Below, piece after piece: positions 31,362 through 41,706 of a stretch of 64,000 nucleotides of DNA (the first letter of the stretch is position 1; each line of letters starts with the position of its first letter). Made by a program: the position numbers and the translations under genes. This stretch comes from Burkholderiaceae bacterium (GTDB lineage: Bacteria > Pseudomonadota > Gammaproteobacteria > Burkholderiales > Burkholderiaceae_C), in assembly GCA_019745555.1 (NCBI GenBank), contig JAIESX010000020.1, forward strand, positions 62,001 through 126,000, written 5' to 3'. The notes beneath the pieces were generated by a model. The model was given only the letters and a program-made list of their open reading frames with translations, ran no database searches and was not told where the DNA came from.

Positions 31362-32486
31362 GTGATCGATAACAAATCCCCGAACCGCCGCAGCCTGCTC
31401 AAGGGCGTTGCCGTTGCCGCTGGTGCCGTGTCCGCCCCGATGCTGGCCACCGCGCAGACTACCACCACCCTGCGCCTGCAGAGCACCTGGCCCTCCAAGG
31501 ACATCTTCCACGAGTACGCCCAGGACTTCGCCACCAAGGTGAACAAGATGGCCGAGGGCAAGCTCAAGATCGACGTGCTGCCAGCAGGTTCCGTGGTGCC
31601 GGCCTTCCAGCTGCTCGAAGCCGTGAACAAGGGCACGCTCGACGCCGGTCACGGCGTGGTGGCCTACCACTACGGCAAGAACTCGGCCCTGGCCCTCTGG
31701 GGTTCGGGCCCGTCCTTCGGCATGGACCCCAACATGCTGCTGGCCTGGCACTACTACGGCGGCGGCAAGGCCCTGCTGGACGAGATCTACAAGGCCATCA
31801 ACATGGACGTCGTGTCCTACCTGTACGGCCCCATGCCCACCCAGCCCTTCGGCTGGTTCAAGAAGCCGATCACCAAGGCGGCTGACGTCAAAGGCACCAA
31901 GTTCCGTACCGTGGGCCTGGCCGTCGACATGTACACCGACATGGGCGCAGCCGTGAACCCGCTGCCCGGCGGCGAGATCGTGCCGGCCCTGGACCGCGGC
32001 CTGATCGACGGCGCCGAGTTCAACAACGCTTCGTCGGACCGCCTGCTGGGCTTCCCCGACGTGGTGAAGAACTGCATGCTGCAGTCCTTCCACCAGTCTG
32101 GCGAGCAGTTCGAGATCCTGTTCAACAAGAGCAAGGTCAACGCGCTGCCGGCCGAACTCAAGTCTGTGATCGACTACGCCGTGCAGGCTGCGAGCGCCGA
32201 CATGAGCTGGAAGGCCATCGAGCGCAATTCGGCCGACTACATCGAGCTCAAGAAGCAGGGCGTCAAGTTCTACAAGACCCCGAACTCCGTGCTCCAGGGC
32301 CAGCTGGCCGCCTGGGACAAGATCATCGCCAAGCGAGGCGCCGAGAACGCGCTGTTCAAGAAGGTGATCGATTCCCAGCGCGCCTACGCCGAGCGTGCCA
32401 CCCAGTGGTGGAACGACTACACCGTGGACTTCAAGATGGCCGCCAACCACTACTTCGCCAAGAAGCAGCCGGCCAAGAAGGGCTGA
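31362..32486 (+). CDS. TRAP transporter substrate-binding protein (DctP family)
   Basis: 374 residues. The GTG start at 31362 is preceded by GGAG and gives a compact Tat-type signal (NRRSLLKG with a hydrophobic stretch, cleavage after ATAQ); the frame is open to 31269 with other possible starts. The mature protein starts TTTLRLQSTWPSKDIFHEYA and includes GTKFRTVGLAVDMYTDMG and PLPGGEIVPALDRGLIDG, the DctP core with the conserved Arg that binds carboxylates. By similarity to TakP-type proteins the ligand may be a 2-oxo acid. A hairpin separates it from the permease genes. Confidence 0.9.
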   Translation: MIDNKSPNRRSLLKGVAVAAGAVSAPMLATAQTTTTLRLQSTWPSKDIFHEYAQDFATKVNKMAEGKLKIDVLPAGSVVPAFQLLEAVNKGTLDAGHGVVAYHYGKNSALALWGSGPSFGMDPNMLLAWHYYGGGKALLDEIYKAINMDVVSYLYGPMPTQPFGWFKKPITKAADVKGTKFRTVGLAVDMYTDMGAAVNPLPGGEIVPALDRGLIDGAEFNNASSDRLLGFPDVVKNCMLQSFHQSGEQFEILFNKSKVNALPAELKSVIDYAVQAASADMSWKAIERNSADYIELKKQGVKFYKTPNSVLQGQLAAWDKIIAKRGAENALFKKVIDSQRAYAERATQWWNDYTVDFKMAANHYFAKKQPAKKG

Positions 32487-32518
32487 TGGCCTGAACGGAT
32501 AAAATCCGTCCTGCCTGG

Positions 32519-32550
32519 GAGGGCGCTGTGGTGCAAGCCACGGCGCCCTC
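32519..32550 (+). terminator. Hairpin between TRAP binding protein and permease genes
   Basis: GAGGGCGC and GCGCCCTC form an 8-bp stem that continues with GTGG/CCAC around a TGCAAG loop. A short T-containing stretch (TCCTTATT) follows. It probably acts as a partial terminator or mRNA stabiliser, giving more binding protein than permease, as is common in such operons. Confidence 0.55.
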
Positions 32551-32595
32551 TCCTTATTCAGCCCACCTGACCTTTAACTGACTGCTAGGACCCCC

Positions 32596-33216
32596 ATGCA
32601 GAACTTCCTGCTCACGGTCGATCGCCTGTCCACCTGGATAGGCAAGATCTTCGCCTGGACCGCCCTCATCCTCACCCTCACCATCAGCTGGGAAGTGTTC
32701 TCGCGCTACGTGTTGAACAAGCCGCACGCCTGGATGCTCGACTTCCAGATCATGCTCTACGGCACCCTGTTCATGACCGCCGGCGCCTACACCCTGGCCA
32801 AGAACGGCCATGTCCGCGGTGATGTGCTCTACGGCTTCTTCAAGCCGCGCACCCAGGCCTGGATCGACCTCATCCTCTACCTCGTGTTCTTCCTGCCGGG
32901 CATCATCGCACTGACCTGGGCCGGCTGGACCTATTTCAACGAGTCGCTCGCGATCCGCGAGCAGACCTTCTCGGCCGATCCGCTGCCGATGTATCCCTTC
33001 AAGTTCATCATCCCCCTGTCGGGTGCGATCCTCTCCCTGCAGGGCCTCGTCGAGATCATCCGTTGCATCCTGTGCATCCGTGACGGCGAATGGCCCTCTC
33101 GCGAAGAGGACGTCGAAGAGGTGGACGTCGACAAACTCAAGGAAATGGTGCACGTGAAAGACGAAGACATCCAGGCGCTGGACAAGTACGTTGCCAAGGA
33201 AGGCGCCCACAAATGA
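32596..33216 (+). CDS. TRAP transporter small permease subunit (DctQ)
   Basis: 206 residues with four hydrophobic helices near 20-40, 55-75, 95-115 and 140-160, the DctQ layout, and the loop WEVFSRYVLNKPHAW. The C-terminus is acidic (REEDVEEVDVDKLKEM). The stop overlaps the start of the large permease gene by 4 bases (ATGA), so the two are translationally coupled. Confidence 0.92.
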   Translation: MQNFLLTVDRLSTWIGKIFAWTALILTLTISWEVFSRYVLNKPHAWMLDFQIMLYGTLFMTAGAYTLAKNGHVRGDVLYGFFKPRTQAWIDLILYLVFFLPGIIALTWAGWTYFNESLAIREQTFSADPLPMYPFKFIIPLSGAILSLQGLVEIIRCILCIRDGEWPSREEDVEEVDVDKLKEMVHVKDEDIQALDKYVAKEGAHK

Positions 33217-35150
33217 AACTGCGCAAAGAACTCTGGTTCGGCTTCAGCCTCATGGGGCTGATCGTGATCGCCGCCATTGCCATGCTGGTCGGCGCCGAGA
33301 AGATCACCAACGGCCACATCGGCCTGCTCATGCTCTCGCTGGTGGTCGTGGCCATCATGCTGGGCTTCCCCACGGCCTTCACCCTGATGGGCATGGGCAT
33401 GATCTTCACCTGGATCGCCTACGAGGAAAACACACAGAAGACGCTGGACCTCATGGTGGCCTCGGCCTTCAAGGTCATGTCCAACGACGTGCTGATCTCG
33501 ATTCCGCTGTTCGTGTTCATGGGCTACCTCGTGGAACGCGCCAACCTTATCGAGAAGCTCTTCAAGAGCCTGCACCTGGCCCTGGTGCGCCTGCCGGGCG
33601 CGCTGGCCGTGGCCACGCTCGTGACCTGTGCGGTGTTTGCCACCGCCACCGGCATTGTCGGTGCCGTGGTCACGCTGATGGGGCTGCTGGCCCTGCCCCA
33701 GATGCTGCGTGCAGGTTATGACGTCCGGGTCTCGGCCGGTGCCATCACGGCCGGCGGCTGCCTGGGCATTCTGATCCCGCCCTCGGTGCTGCTCATCGTC
33801 TACGGCGCCACCGCCGGTGTGTCCGTGGTGCAGCTCTACGCCGGCGCCTTCTTCCCCGGGCTGATGCTGGCCGGTCTGTACATCCTGTACGTGATCATCC
33901 TGGCAAAGTTCAAGCCCAAGCTGGCCCCCCCGCTGCCCGAAGCCGAGCGCTATGTGCCGCTGCCGCCGCTGCTCGAGAAGGTTGCGCCCTCGCATGGCGC
34001 CCGTGTGCTGCCGGCCCTGCTCAAGGCCCTCAAGGGCCAGCGCAACGCCGAGGTGCCCACCGGCTACCTGCTCAAGCAACTGGGTGTGGTGCTGCTGCCG
34101 CTGCTGCTCTTCGTGTTTGTCGCGCTCTGGAGCTACAGCAGCGTGACCGCGCCTCAGGTGGTCGAGGACTACTCCGAGCTCCAGACCATGGGCTCGAACA
34201 GTTTCGACGAAGAGGAAGAGAGTGCCAGCGGCCTGGCCGAGCCGCCGGGTGCCGATGAGGAAGAACAGGCCAGCGCCGGTGGCGTGCAGGAGCCCCCGGG
34301 CGCCGAGGAGGAAGAGGCGGCCGAGGAGAATGCGTCCAGCATCGCCGAACCCGCTGCTGCGGCCGAAGCCGCCGCACCGGCCGAGCCCGAGGCGCGCACC
34401 GCACCCCTGGGCTTCTGGATCGGTCTGGGCGTCGGTGCCCTGGCCCTGGCCCTCTATTACGCCTTGCTGAGCTTCACGCGCTTCGAGGTGTTCAAGATGC
34501 TGCTGACAAGCTTCTTCCCGCTGCTCATCCTGATCCTGGCCGTGCTGGGCTCGATCGTGATGGGACTGGCCACGCCGACCGAGGCCGCCGCCGTCGGCGC
34601 CCTGGGAGGCTTCCTGCTCGCGCTCGCCTACCGGCAGCTGACCCTGCAGGTCGTGAAGGAAAGCGTGTTCCTGACCGCCAAGACCTCTGCCATGGTGTGC
34701 TGGCTCTTCGTGGGCTCGGCCATCTTCTCGGCGGCCTTCGCGCTGCTGGGCGGTCAGGAACTGGTCGAGAACTGGGTCATGTCCATGAACCTGACCAAGA
34801 CCCAGTTCCTCGTGCTGAGCCAGGTCATCATCTTCATCCTCGGCTGGCCGCTGGAGTGGACCGAGATCATCGTGATCTTCATGCCCATCTTCATCCCGCT
34901 GCTGGACAACTTCGGGGTCGATCCGCTGTTCTTCGGCCTGCTCGTGGCCCTGAACCTGCAGACCGCATTCCTGTCGCCGCCGGTCGCCATGTCGGCCTTC
35001 TACCTCAAGGGCGTGAGCCCGCCGCACGTGACGCTGAACCAGATCTTCGCCGGCATGCTGCCCTTCATGGGCATCCAGGTCCTGGCGATCATCCTGCTGT
35101 ACCAGTTCCCGGCCATTGGCATGTGGCTGCCCGAGGTGCTGTACAGGTAA
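33213..35150 (+). CDS. TRAP transporter large permease subunit (DctM) with acidic repeat insert
   Basis: 645 residues, much longer than the usual DctM length of about 430. Family segments include TAGGCLGILIPPSVLLIVYGA and GLATPTEAAAVGALGGFLLA. The extra length is mainly in the middle: a soluble region (about 245-300) and then an Asp/Glu/Ala/Pro-rich stretch (about 316-400) made of three imperfect 16-17-residue units built around EPPGA with Glu runs. ATG 33213 follows the DctQ overlap. The subunit forms the ion-coupled translocation path. A strong terminator follows. Confidence 0.9.
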   Translation: MKLRKELWFGFSLMGLIVIAAIAMLVGAEKITNGHIGLLMLSLVVVAIMLGFPTAFTLMGMGMIFTWIAYEENTQKTLDLMVASAFKVMSNDVLISIPLFVFMGYLVERANLIEKLFKSLHLALVRLPGALAVATLVTCAVFATATGIVGAVVTLMGLLALPQMLRAGYDVRVSAGAITAGGCLGILIPPSVLLIVYGATAGVSVVQLYAGAFFPGLMLAGLYILYVIILAKFKPKLAPPLPEAERYVPLPPLLEKVAPSHGARVLPALLKALKGQRNAEVPTGYLLKQLGVVLLPLLLFVFVALWSYSSVTAPQVVEDYSELQTMGSNSFDEEEESASGLAEPPGADEEEQASAGGVQEPPGAEEEEAAEENASSIAEPAAAAEAAAPAEPEARTAPLGFWIGLGVGALALALYYALLSFTRFEVFKMLLTSFFPLLILILAVLGSIVMGLATPTEAAAVGALGGFLLALAYRQLTLQVVKESVFLTAKTSAMVCWLFVGSAIFSAAFALLGGQELVENWVMSMNLTKTQFLVLSQVIIFILGWPLEWTEIIVIFMPIFIPLLDNFGVDPLFFGLLVALNLQTAFLSPPVAMSAFYLKGVSPPHVTLNQIFAGMLPFMGIQVLAIILLYQFPAIGMWLPEVLYR

Positions 35151-35176
35151 TCAGCCATCTGCCCGAAGGCAGGGAA

Positions 35177-35204
35177 AAAAAGGGGCGCTTCGGCGCCCCT
35201 TTTT
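35177..35204 (+). terminator. Intrinsic terminator of the TRAP operon
   Basis: AAAAAGGGGCGC - TTCG - GCGCCCCTTTTT is a 12-bp perfect stem with a stable UUCG tetraloop and a U-run. It lies 26 bases after the large permease stop and separates the TRAP operon from icmF. Confidence 0.92.
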
Positions 35205-35231
35205 CTTGGTCGGAAGGGCCGAAAGGGCTAA

Positions 35232-35257
35232 GATTGACGTTTACGTAAACGTCAATC
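35232..35257. promoter_or_regulatory. Perfect 26-bp palindrome upstream of icmF
   Basis: The 26 bases from 35232 to 35257 are a perfect palindrome built from TTGACGT, TTACGTAA and ACGTCAA. It ends 10 bases before the icmF start codon, an operator position. It resembles the binding motif described by comparative genomics for LiuR-type MerR regulators of branched-chain amino acid and acyl-CoA catabolism; that assignment is inference. The short spacer has only a weak ribosome binding site (GAG). Confidence 0.7.
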
Positions 35258-35267
35258 GAGCCCGCGC

Positions 35268-38200
35268 ATGACCCAGCTCTCCGCCGACTACCAGGCCCTG
35301 GCCAACTACCGCCCGAAGCACAAGGTGCGTTTCGTCACGGCTGCCAGTCTTTTCGACGGGCACGACGCGGCCATCAACATCATGCGCCGCATCCTGCAGG
35401 GCATGGGCGCCGAGGTCATCCACCTCGGCCACAACCGCAGCGTCGACGAAGTCGTCACCGCCGCGCTGCAGGAAGACGTGCAGGGCATCGCCGTCAGCTC
35501 CTACCAGGGCGGCCACGTCGAGTACTTCAAGTACATGATCGATCTGCTGCGCCAGCGTGGCGGGCAGCACATCCAGGTCTTCGGCGGCGGCGGCGGTGTC
35601 ATCGTACCGGCCGAGATCCGCGAGCTGCAGGATTACGGCGTCACCCGCATCTACAGCCCCGAGGACGGCCAGCGCATGGGCCTGCAGGGCATGATCGGCG
35701 AGATGGTCATGCGCTGCGACCACGACCTGAGCGCCCATGCGCCCAAGGCCGTGAGCGCCATCCAGGGCCACACCGAAGCGGCGTGGCGCGCGCTGGCCCA
35801 GCTGATCACCGTGCTGGAAAACGGCAGTGCCGCTGCCGCCCTGCGCCAGAGCCTGGTCGAGCAGGCCGCGGGCAGCAAGGTGCCTGTGCTGGGCATCACC
35901 GGCACGGGTGGCGCGGGCAAGTCCAGCCTGACTGATGAACTCATCCGCCGTCTGCGCCTGGACCAGGGTGACACACTGCGTGTGGCCGTCATCAGCATCG
36001 ACCCCTCGCGCCGCAAGAGCGGCGGGGCCCTGCTCGGCGACCGTATCCGCATGAATGCCATCTCGCCCTGGAGCCAGGGCCCGCGCGTCTACATGCGCTC
36101 GCTCGCCACGCGCGAGGCCGGCAGCGAGATCAGCGCCGCCCTGCCCGACGTGGTGGCGGCCTGCAAGTGCGCGGGTTTCGACCTGGTCATCGTCGAGACC
36201 TCGGGCATCGGCCAGGGTGATGCCGCCATCGTGCCGCATGTGGATGTGCCGCTCTACGTGATGACGCCGGAGTTCGGCGCCGCCAGCCAGCTCGAAAAGA
36301 TCGACATGCTGGACTTCGCCGAGTTCGTGGCCATCAACAAGTTCGACCGCAAGGGCGCAGCCGACGCGCTGCGCGATGTGGCCAAGCAGGTGCAGCGCAA
36401 CCGCGCGGCTTTCAACGTGTCACCCGAGGCCATGCCGGTCTATGGCACCATGGCCGCGCGCTTCAACGACGACGGCGTGACCGCGCTCTACCAGACGCTC
36501 AAGGCCCGACTGCAGGCCCTGGGCCTGAACCTCGGCGAAGGCCGGCTGCCCCGGGTCGAGGTGCGCCACAGCAGCAACCAGACGCCCATCGTGCCGGCCC
36601 AGCGCACGCGCTACCTCGCCGAGATCAGCGACACCGTGCGCGGCTACAAGCGCCGCGCGCGCGCCCAGGCCCGGCTGGCACGCGAGATCCAGCAGCTGCG
36701 CGAAGCCGCGCGCATGCTCAGCGTGGACAAACCCGACCGCCCCAAGGCCGCCGAGGCCGCGATCGACCTGGCCCAGTCGCGCGAGCTGCAGATGGACGCC
36801 GACGCGCGCAAGCTGCTGGCCCAGTGGCCGGCCATGCAGCAGGCCTATGCCGGCGACGAGTATGTGGTGAAGATCCGCGACAAGGAGATCCGCACCGCGC
36901 TCACCGTCAAGAGCCTGTCCGGCACCACCATCCGCAAGGTGGCGCTGCCGAAGTACGAAGACCACGGCGAGATCCTCCAGTGGCTGATGCTGGACAACGT
37001 GCCCGGCAGCTACCCCTACACCGCCGGTACCTTTGCCTTCAAGCGCGAGAACGAGGACCCGACGCGCATGTTCGCGGGGGAGGGCGACCCCTTCCGTACC
37101 AACAAGCGCTTCAAGCTGCTGTCCGAGGGCATGCCGGCCAAGCGCCTGTCCACCGCCTTCGATTCCGTCACGCTCTACGGCAACGACCCCGATCCGCGCC
37201 CGGACATCTACGGCAAGGTCGGCAACTCGGGCGTGAGCATCGCCACGCTCGACGACATGAAGGTGCTCTACAGCGGTTTCGACCTCTGCAACCCGGCCAC
37301 CTCGGTGAGCATGACCATCAACGGTCCGGCGCCCACCATCCTCGCCATGTTCATGAACACGGCCATCGCCCAGAACCTGGAGAGGTTCAAGGCCGACAAC
37401 GGCCGCGAGCCCACCGACACCGAGGCTGCCAAGATCCGCGCCTGGGTGCTGGAGAACGTGCGCGGCACGGTGCAGGCCGACATCCTCAAGGAAGACCAGG
37501 GCCAGAACACCTGCATCTTCTCCACCGAGTTCTCGCTCAAGGTCATGGGCGACATCGCCGAGTACTTCGTGCACCACGGCGTGCGCAACTTCTACTCGGT
37601 GTCCATCTCGGGTTACCACATCGCCGAAGCGGGTGCCAACCCCATCAGCCAGCTGGCCTTCACACTCTCGAACGGCTTCACGCTGGTCGAGGCCTATCTG
37701 GCGCGCGGCATGCACATCGACGACTTCGCGCCCAACCTGTCCTTCTTCTTCAGCAACGGCATGGACCCGGAATACACCGTGATGGGCCGCGTGGCGCGCC
37801 GTATCTGGGCCGTGGCGATGAAGGAGAAGTACGGTGCGAACGAACGGTCGCAGAAGTTGAAATACCACATCCAGACCAGTGGCCGCAGCCTGCATGCTCA
37901 GGAGATCCAGTTCAACGACATCCGCACCACGCTGCAGGCGCTCATCGCCATCTACGACAACTGCAACAGCCTGCACACCAATGCCTTCGACGAGGCCATC
38001 ACCACGCCCACCGAAGATTCGGTGCGCCGGGCCATGGCCATCCAGCTCATCATCAACCGGGAATGGGGGCTGGCGAAGAACGAGAACCCCAACCAGGGCG
38101 CTTTCATCATCGAGGAGCTGACCGAGCTGGTGGAGGAGGCCGTGCTGGCCGAGTTCGAGCGCATCGCCGAGCGCGGCGGCGTGCTGGGCGCCATGGAGAC

Positions 38201-38561
38201 CGGCTACCAGCGCGGCAAGATCCAGGACGAGAGCATGCACTACGAGATGCTCAAGCACACCGGCGAGCTGCCCATCATCGGCGTCAACACCTTCCGCAAC
38301 CCGCATGGCGACACGGTGATGGAAAAGCTGGAGCTCGCGCGCTCGACCGAAGAGGAAAAGCAGAGCCAGCTGCAGCGTCTCGCCGACTTCCACACCCGCC
38401 ATGCGGCCGAAGCGCCGGCCATGCTGCAGCGCCTGCAGCAGGCCGTGATCGAGAACCGCAACGTCTTCGAGGTGCTGATGGACGCCGTGCAGGTCTGCTC
38501 CCTGGGGCAGATCACCACCGCGCTGTTCGAAGTCGGCGGGCAGTACCGCCGCAATATGTAA
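35268..38561 (+). CDS. icmF: Fused isobutyryl-CoA mutase IcmF
   Basis: 1097 residues combining three parts: an N-terminal B12-binding domain (about 20-150, [15 protein letters not shown] with His32 as probable cobalt ligand), a MeaB-like G-protein chaperone (about 200-420, P-loop [12 protein letters not shown], then [20 protein letters not shown]) and the acyl-CoA mutase barrel (about 540-1097, including [20 protein letters not shown] and [20 protein letters not shown]). It interconverts isobutyryl-CoA and n-butyryl-CoA with adenosylcobalamin. It stands alone downstream of the palindromic operator; no other acyl-CoA gene is adjacent. Confidence 0.96.
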   Translation: MTQLSADYQALANYRPKHKVRFVTAASLFDGHDAAINIMRRILQGMGAEVIHLGHNRSVDEVVTAALQEDVQGIAVSSYQGGHVEYFKYMIDLLRQRGGQHIQVFGGGGGVIVPAEIRELQDYGVTRIYSPEDGQRMGLQGMIGEMVMRCDHDLSAHAPKAVSAIQGHTEAAWRALAQLITVLENGSAAAALRQSLVEQAAGSKVPVLGITGTGGAGKSSLTDELIRRLRLDQGDTLRVAVISIDPSRRKSGGALLGDRIRMNAISPWSQGPRVYMRSLATREAGSEISAALPDVVAACKCAGFDLVIVETSGIGQGDAAIVPHVDVPLYVMTPEFGAASQLEKIDMLDFAEFVAINKFDRKGAADALRDVAKQVQRNRAAFNVSPEAMPVYGTMAARFNDDGVTALYQTLKARLQALGLNLGEGRLPRVEVRHSSNQTPIVPAQRTRYLAEISDTVRGYKRRARAQARLAREIQQLREAARMLSVDKPDRPKAAEAAIDLAQSRELQMDADARKLLAQWPAMQQAYAGDEYVVKIRDKEIRTALTVKSLSGTTIRKVALPKYEDHGEILQWLMLDNVPGSYPYTAGTFAFKRENEDPTRMFAGEGDPFRTNKRFKLLSEGMPAKRLSTAFDSVTLYGNDPDPRPDIYGKVGNSGVSIATLDDMKVLYSGFDLCNPATSVSMTINGPAPTILAMFMNTAIAQNLERFKADNGREPTDTEAAKIRAWVLENVRGTVQADILKEDQGQNTCIFSTEFSLKVMGDIAEYFVHHGVRNFYSVSISGYHIAEAGANPISQLAFTLSNGFTLVEAYLARGMHIDDFAPNLSFFFSNGMDPEYTVMGRVARRIWAVAMKEKYGANERSQKLKYHIQTSGRSLHAQEIQFNDIRTTLQALIAIYDNCNSLHTNAFDEAITTPTEDSVRRAMAIQLIINREWGLAKNENPNQGAFIIEELTELVEEAVLAEFERIAERGGVLGAMETGYQRGKIQDESMHYEMLKHTGELPIIGVNTFRNPHGDTVMEKLELARSTEEEKQSQLQRLADFHTRHAAEAPAMLQRLQQAVIENRNVFEVLMDAVQVCSLGQITTALFEVGGQYRRNM

Positions 38562-38576
38562 GCCTGCGCTGCCGCC

Positions 38577-39635
38577 TTACTGCGCCTGCTTCAGCGGCAG
38601 GTTGAGCAGCAGGTTCTGGGCCTTGAGGCGCAGCAAACCCTGCGGGTTCATGGCAAGGCCTAGGTACACCGGCTTGCCCACCATGTCCGGCTGCACCAGG
38701 GCCGTGTCTGCAAACGTCAGGCGGAACAGGCTGATGAGCCGCTGCATGCGCGCCGCGTCCACCTCCACACCCTCGTAAAGATCGTTGAGGATGGCCGTGG
38801 CCTCGCTGTCCAGGCCGATGTGCCAGCGCCAGGCCGCGTCGTCCACGCGTGCCAGCGGCTCGATCTTCACGTCCACGGCCAGGAAGTGCCGTACCCAGAG
38901 TTCCAGCACATGGGCCAGTGCCTTGAGGCCGCTGCGCGCACGTGTCATGCGCAGGGTCAGGCCGTGGCTCAGGTCCTGCGTGACTTCATGCGTCAGGTCC
39001 AGCAGGCTGCGGTGGCTCTCGCTGCGTTCCAGGTAGGGCGCCGGGTTGCTGGCGTCGAGCACGGCCAGCTCGGCGGTGCGCAGCGCGGTCTTGTTCTCCA
39101 GCAAGAGGCGACCCAGCGCGCCCAGACCGGCGTCCTCGCTGTGCTGGTCCACCACGGCCTGGTCGCCGGCCAGCACCTGCCCGTCCTGTACGGCGATGCG
39201 TTGCGGGCGGAAGAAGAGCTCGGCCGCGCGCAGCGCCAGTACGTCTTCCGTGTCGCGCAGCAGATGGCGCAGCACCGCCTGGACCACGAGGTCGATGAAG
39301 AGCGGAGGGATGGTGATGCGCCCGCTGCGCATGAGCTGCAGGTACCAGGCCTCCAGCGTGCCAGCCTGTCGCAGCGCGTCGCGCCAGTTCAGGAAGTGGG
39401 TGTAGTTCTCGCGTGCGTCGGCATCGCGGATGCGCGCGAGCGTCGCGGCGTCGACCGGATGCAGCGGGTCGTCGTGCAGGGCCCGGTGCAGGCGGCGCTC
39501 GGCCGGACAGGATTCGGGCACGAGCGCCAGCTCGGGGCGCGCCAGGACCAGGCGCAGATAGTCGGGCGTGAGCGCGAGCCAGCCCTCGGCTGTGGGCTGC
39601 AGGCGTTCATAGCCGCAGGAGGGCCAGAAGTGCAT
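38577..39635 (-). CDS. Conserved hypothetical protein (DUF6352-like)
   Basis: About 352 residues starting MHFWPSCGYERLQPTAEGWL; the frame is open 35 codons upstream but the composition of that part is atypical. It is a soluble, helix-rich protein with no signal peptide or membrane segment. Recognisable blocks are LTPDYLRLVLARPELALVPESC and ENYTHFLNWRDALRQAGTLE. I recall it as a domain of unknown function in Burkholderiales. It is convergent with icmF (15 bases) and has a small conserved ORF upstream on the same strand. Confidence 0.65.
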   Translation of the reverse strand: MHFWPSCGYERLQPTAEGWLALTPDYLRLVLARPELALVPESCPAERRLHRALHDDPLHPVDAATLARIRDADARENYTHFLNWRDALRQAGTLEAWYLQLMRSGRITIPPLFIDLVVQAVLRHLLRDTEDVLALRAAELFFRPQRIAVQDGQVLAGDQAVVDQHSEDAGLGALGRLLLENKTALRTAELAVLDASNPAPYLERSESHRSLLDLTHEVTQDLSHGLTLRMTRARSGLKALAHVLELWVRHFLAVDVKIEPLARVDDAAWRWHIGLDSEATAILNDLYEGVEVDAARMQRLISLFRLTFADTALVQPDMVGKPVYLGLAMNPQGLLRLKAQNLLLNLPLKQAQ

Positions 39636-39669
39636 GCGTCCGATGCTAACAGCGCCGGACCGGGCATGC

Positions 39670-39900
39670 TCAGTGGCTCGACAGTTCGCCCGGCAGGGTC
39701 TCGTCGTCGTCCCCGGCCTCGGCGGCCGGATCGACGGCATAGGGAATCAGGGGCTTGTCCAGCGGACGCAGCTGATGGCGGCGCAGCGAGCGTAGCGAGG
39801 TGGAGCGCTCCATGGCCTGGAGCACGGTCTCGGGCTCCATCATCAGGCTGAAAGGGTTGAGCGAAATGGGGTTGGTTCTCACAGGTTTTCCTTGCATCAC
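39670..39900 (-). CDS. Small conserved hypothetical protein
   Basis: 76 residues (the start may be 39900 or 39897). The core NPISLNPFSLMMEPETVLQAMERS followed by RPLDKPLIPY resembles a short protein I have seen annotated as hypothetical next to cell-envelope or unknown genes in Comamonadaceae. The C-terminus is acidic. No function can be assigned. It lies 34 bases upstream of the DUF6352-like gene and may be co-transcribed. Confidence 0.5.
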   Translation of the reverse strand: MMQGKPVRTNPISLNPFSLMMEPETVLQAMERSTSLRSLRRHQLRPLDKPLIPYAVDPAAEAGDDDETLPGELSSH

Positions 39901-40009
39901 ACCAGCATGCGATGTGGTGAAATCACTGTAGGCCCCGTGTCAGCCAACTTGAATCGGCATCTGCCGGTTTCTCGTGTCAGAAAAAACCTGACACGCCGTC
40001 CCGTCCCCG

Positions 40010-41611
40010 TCAGTTCGCCGCCGCCCGGATCAGGTCGGCCGCCTTCTCGGCGATCATGATCACCGGTGCATTGGTGTTGCCCCCCACCAGAGCCGGCATG
40101 ATGCTCGCGTCCACCACGCGCAGGCCCTGCAGGCCGTGCACACGCAGCTGGGCGTCCACCACATCCATCTCGCCCGGCCCCATGCGGCAGCTGCCCGCGG
40201 GGTGGTAGATGGTGTCGGCGTGATTGCGGATGAACTGCTCGATCTGCACATCGCTCCTGGCCACCGCCGAGGCCGGCAGCTCCTGCGCGCCGAAACGCGC
40301 CAGCGCAGGTTGCGACAGGATGCTGCGCATGAGCTTGAAGCCGCGGACCAGGCGGTCCACGTCGTCGCGCTCGCCCAGGAAATTGGGATCGATCAGCGGC
40401 GCGGCCAGCGGGTCGGCACTGGCCAGGCGCAGGCTGCCGCGGCTCCTGGGGCGCAGCAGGCAGACATGGCAGGAGTAGCCGTGACCCGTGGTCGTGGTGC
40501 GTCCATGGTCCACGAGCTTGCCGACCACGAAGTGCAGCTGCAGATCGGGCACGGGCTCGCCGGCCTGGCTGCGGATGAAGCCGCCGGCCTCGGCGAAATT
40601 GGTCGTCAGCATGCCGCTGCGCGAGCGGCGCCATTCCCAGATGCCGCGCAGCACATTGAGCACCCCCTTGGGCGAGAGGCCGAAGAGGTCGGTGAGCTGC
40701 GGTGCGTCGTAGACGGTGACGACGTCCACGTGGTCCTGCAAGTGGCGGCCCACGCCCGGCAGCTCGTGCAGCACCGGGATGCCGTGCTGGTGCAGCAGGC
40801 CGCCCGGGCCGACGCCGGAGAGCATGAGCAGCTGCGGCGACTGCAGCGCGCCGGCCGAGAGGATGACTTCGCGCGCAGCGCGCAGCGTCTGCTTGTGCCC
40901 GCCCTGCAGAAACTCCACGCCCACGGCGCGCCGCTCCTCGAACAGCACGCGTGTGGTTTGCGCGCCCGTGATGACCCTCAGGTTGGGGCGCCCGAGGTTG
41001 GGCGTGAGGTAGGCCTTGGCGGCGGAATAGCGCTCGCCATTCTTGTGCGTCACCTGGTACAGGCCCACGCCCTCCTGGCTGGCGCCGTTGAAGTCCTCGT
41101 TGTGCACATAGCCGGCCTGCACGCCGGCCTGCACGAAGTGCGGGCTGTAGCGGTTGGGGCTGCGCAGATCCATCACGTTGAGCGGCCCGTCCACGCCATG
41201 GAAGGCATCCGCGCCGCGCTCGTTGTGCTCGGCCTTGCGGAAGTAGGGCAGCACCTCGTCCCAGCGCCAGCCCGGATTGCCGGCCGCAGCCCAGCCGTCG
41301 TAATCCTGCGGCACGCCGCGCGTGTAGATCATGGCGTTGACCGAACTCGAACCGCCCAGCACCTTGCCGCGTGGCTGGTAGCCGCGCCGGCCATTCAGGC
41401 CCTGCTGCGGCGTGGTCTGGAAGCCCCAGTTGGCCTGGCCGCTCTTGGCCAGCAGGGCCAGGCCTGCGGGGCAGTGAATCAGTACACTGCGATCGGCCGG
41501 GCCGGCCTCCAGCAGTGCGACCTGGGCGCGTGGATCTTCTGACAGGCGGGCGGCCAGCACGCAACCGGCCGAGCCGCCGCCGATGATGATGTAGTCGTAC
41601 TGCTGGGTCAT
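40010..41611 (-). CDS. GMC-family FAD oxidoreductase (choline/alcohol dehydrogenase-like)
   Basis: 533 residues. The FAD motif [21 protein letters not shown] is at the N-terminus, followed by [15 protein letters not shown] (GMC signature 1) and [16 protein letters not shown] (signature 2). The active-site pair is HPAGSCRMG and [19 protein letters not shown] near the C-terminus. Such enzymes oxidise choline, aliphatic alcohols or polyethylene glycol; no betaine or alkane gene is adjacent, so the substrate is undecided. It is divergent from the phosphoesterase gene. Confidence 0.92.
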   Translation of the reverse strand: MTQQYDYIIIGGGSAGCVLAARLSEDPRAQVALLEAGPADRSVLIHCPAGLALLAKSGQANWGFQTTPQQGLNGRRGYQPRGKVLGGSSSVNAMIYTRGVPQDYDGWAAAGNPGWRWDEVLPYFRKAEHNERGADAFHGVDGPLNVMDLRSPNRYSPHFVQAGVQAGYVHNEDFNGASQEGVGLYQVTHKNGERYSAAKAYLTPNLGRPNLRVITGAQTTRVLFEERRAVGVEFLQGGHKQTLRAAREVILSAGALQSPQLLMLSGVGPGGLLHQHGIPVLHELPGVGRHLQDHVDVVTVYDAPQLTDLFGLSPKGVLNVLRGIWEWRRSRSGMLTTNFAEAGGFIRSQAGEPVPDLQLHFVVGKLVDHGRTTTTGHGYSCHVCLLRPRSRGSLRLASADPLAAPLIDPNFLGERDDVDRLVRGFKLMRSILSQPALARFGAQELPASAVARSDVQIEQFIRNHADTIYHPAGSCRMGPGEMDVVDAQLRVHGLQGLRVVDASIMPALVGGNTNAPVIMIAEKAADLIRAAAN

Positions 41612-41706
41612 GGGTCCTCCGACCGGCCATCGTAGCGCCCGCTCCGGCGGTCAGCCGTGAGGACAAACCCCGTGTCGAGGGGCGGGCGCCAAGGCATACT
41701 GTCTTC

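Noticed and set aside
35205-35267. Cobalamin riboswitch before icmF
   Set aside because: Only about 60 bases lie between the upstream terminator and the start codon, too short for a riboswitch, and no B12-box is seen.
36420-38402. Long open frame antisense to icmF (660 codons), and similar long antisense frames opposite the secY region (21187-23229) and the TRAP permease (32931-35027)
   Set aside because: They mirror strong genes in high-GC DNA with strict codon bias, lack ribosome binding sites and show no family motifs.
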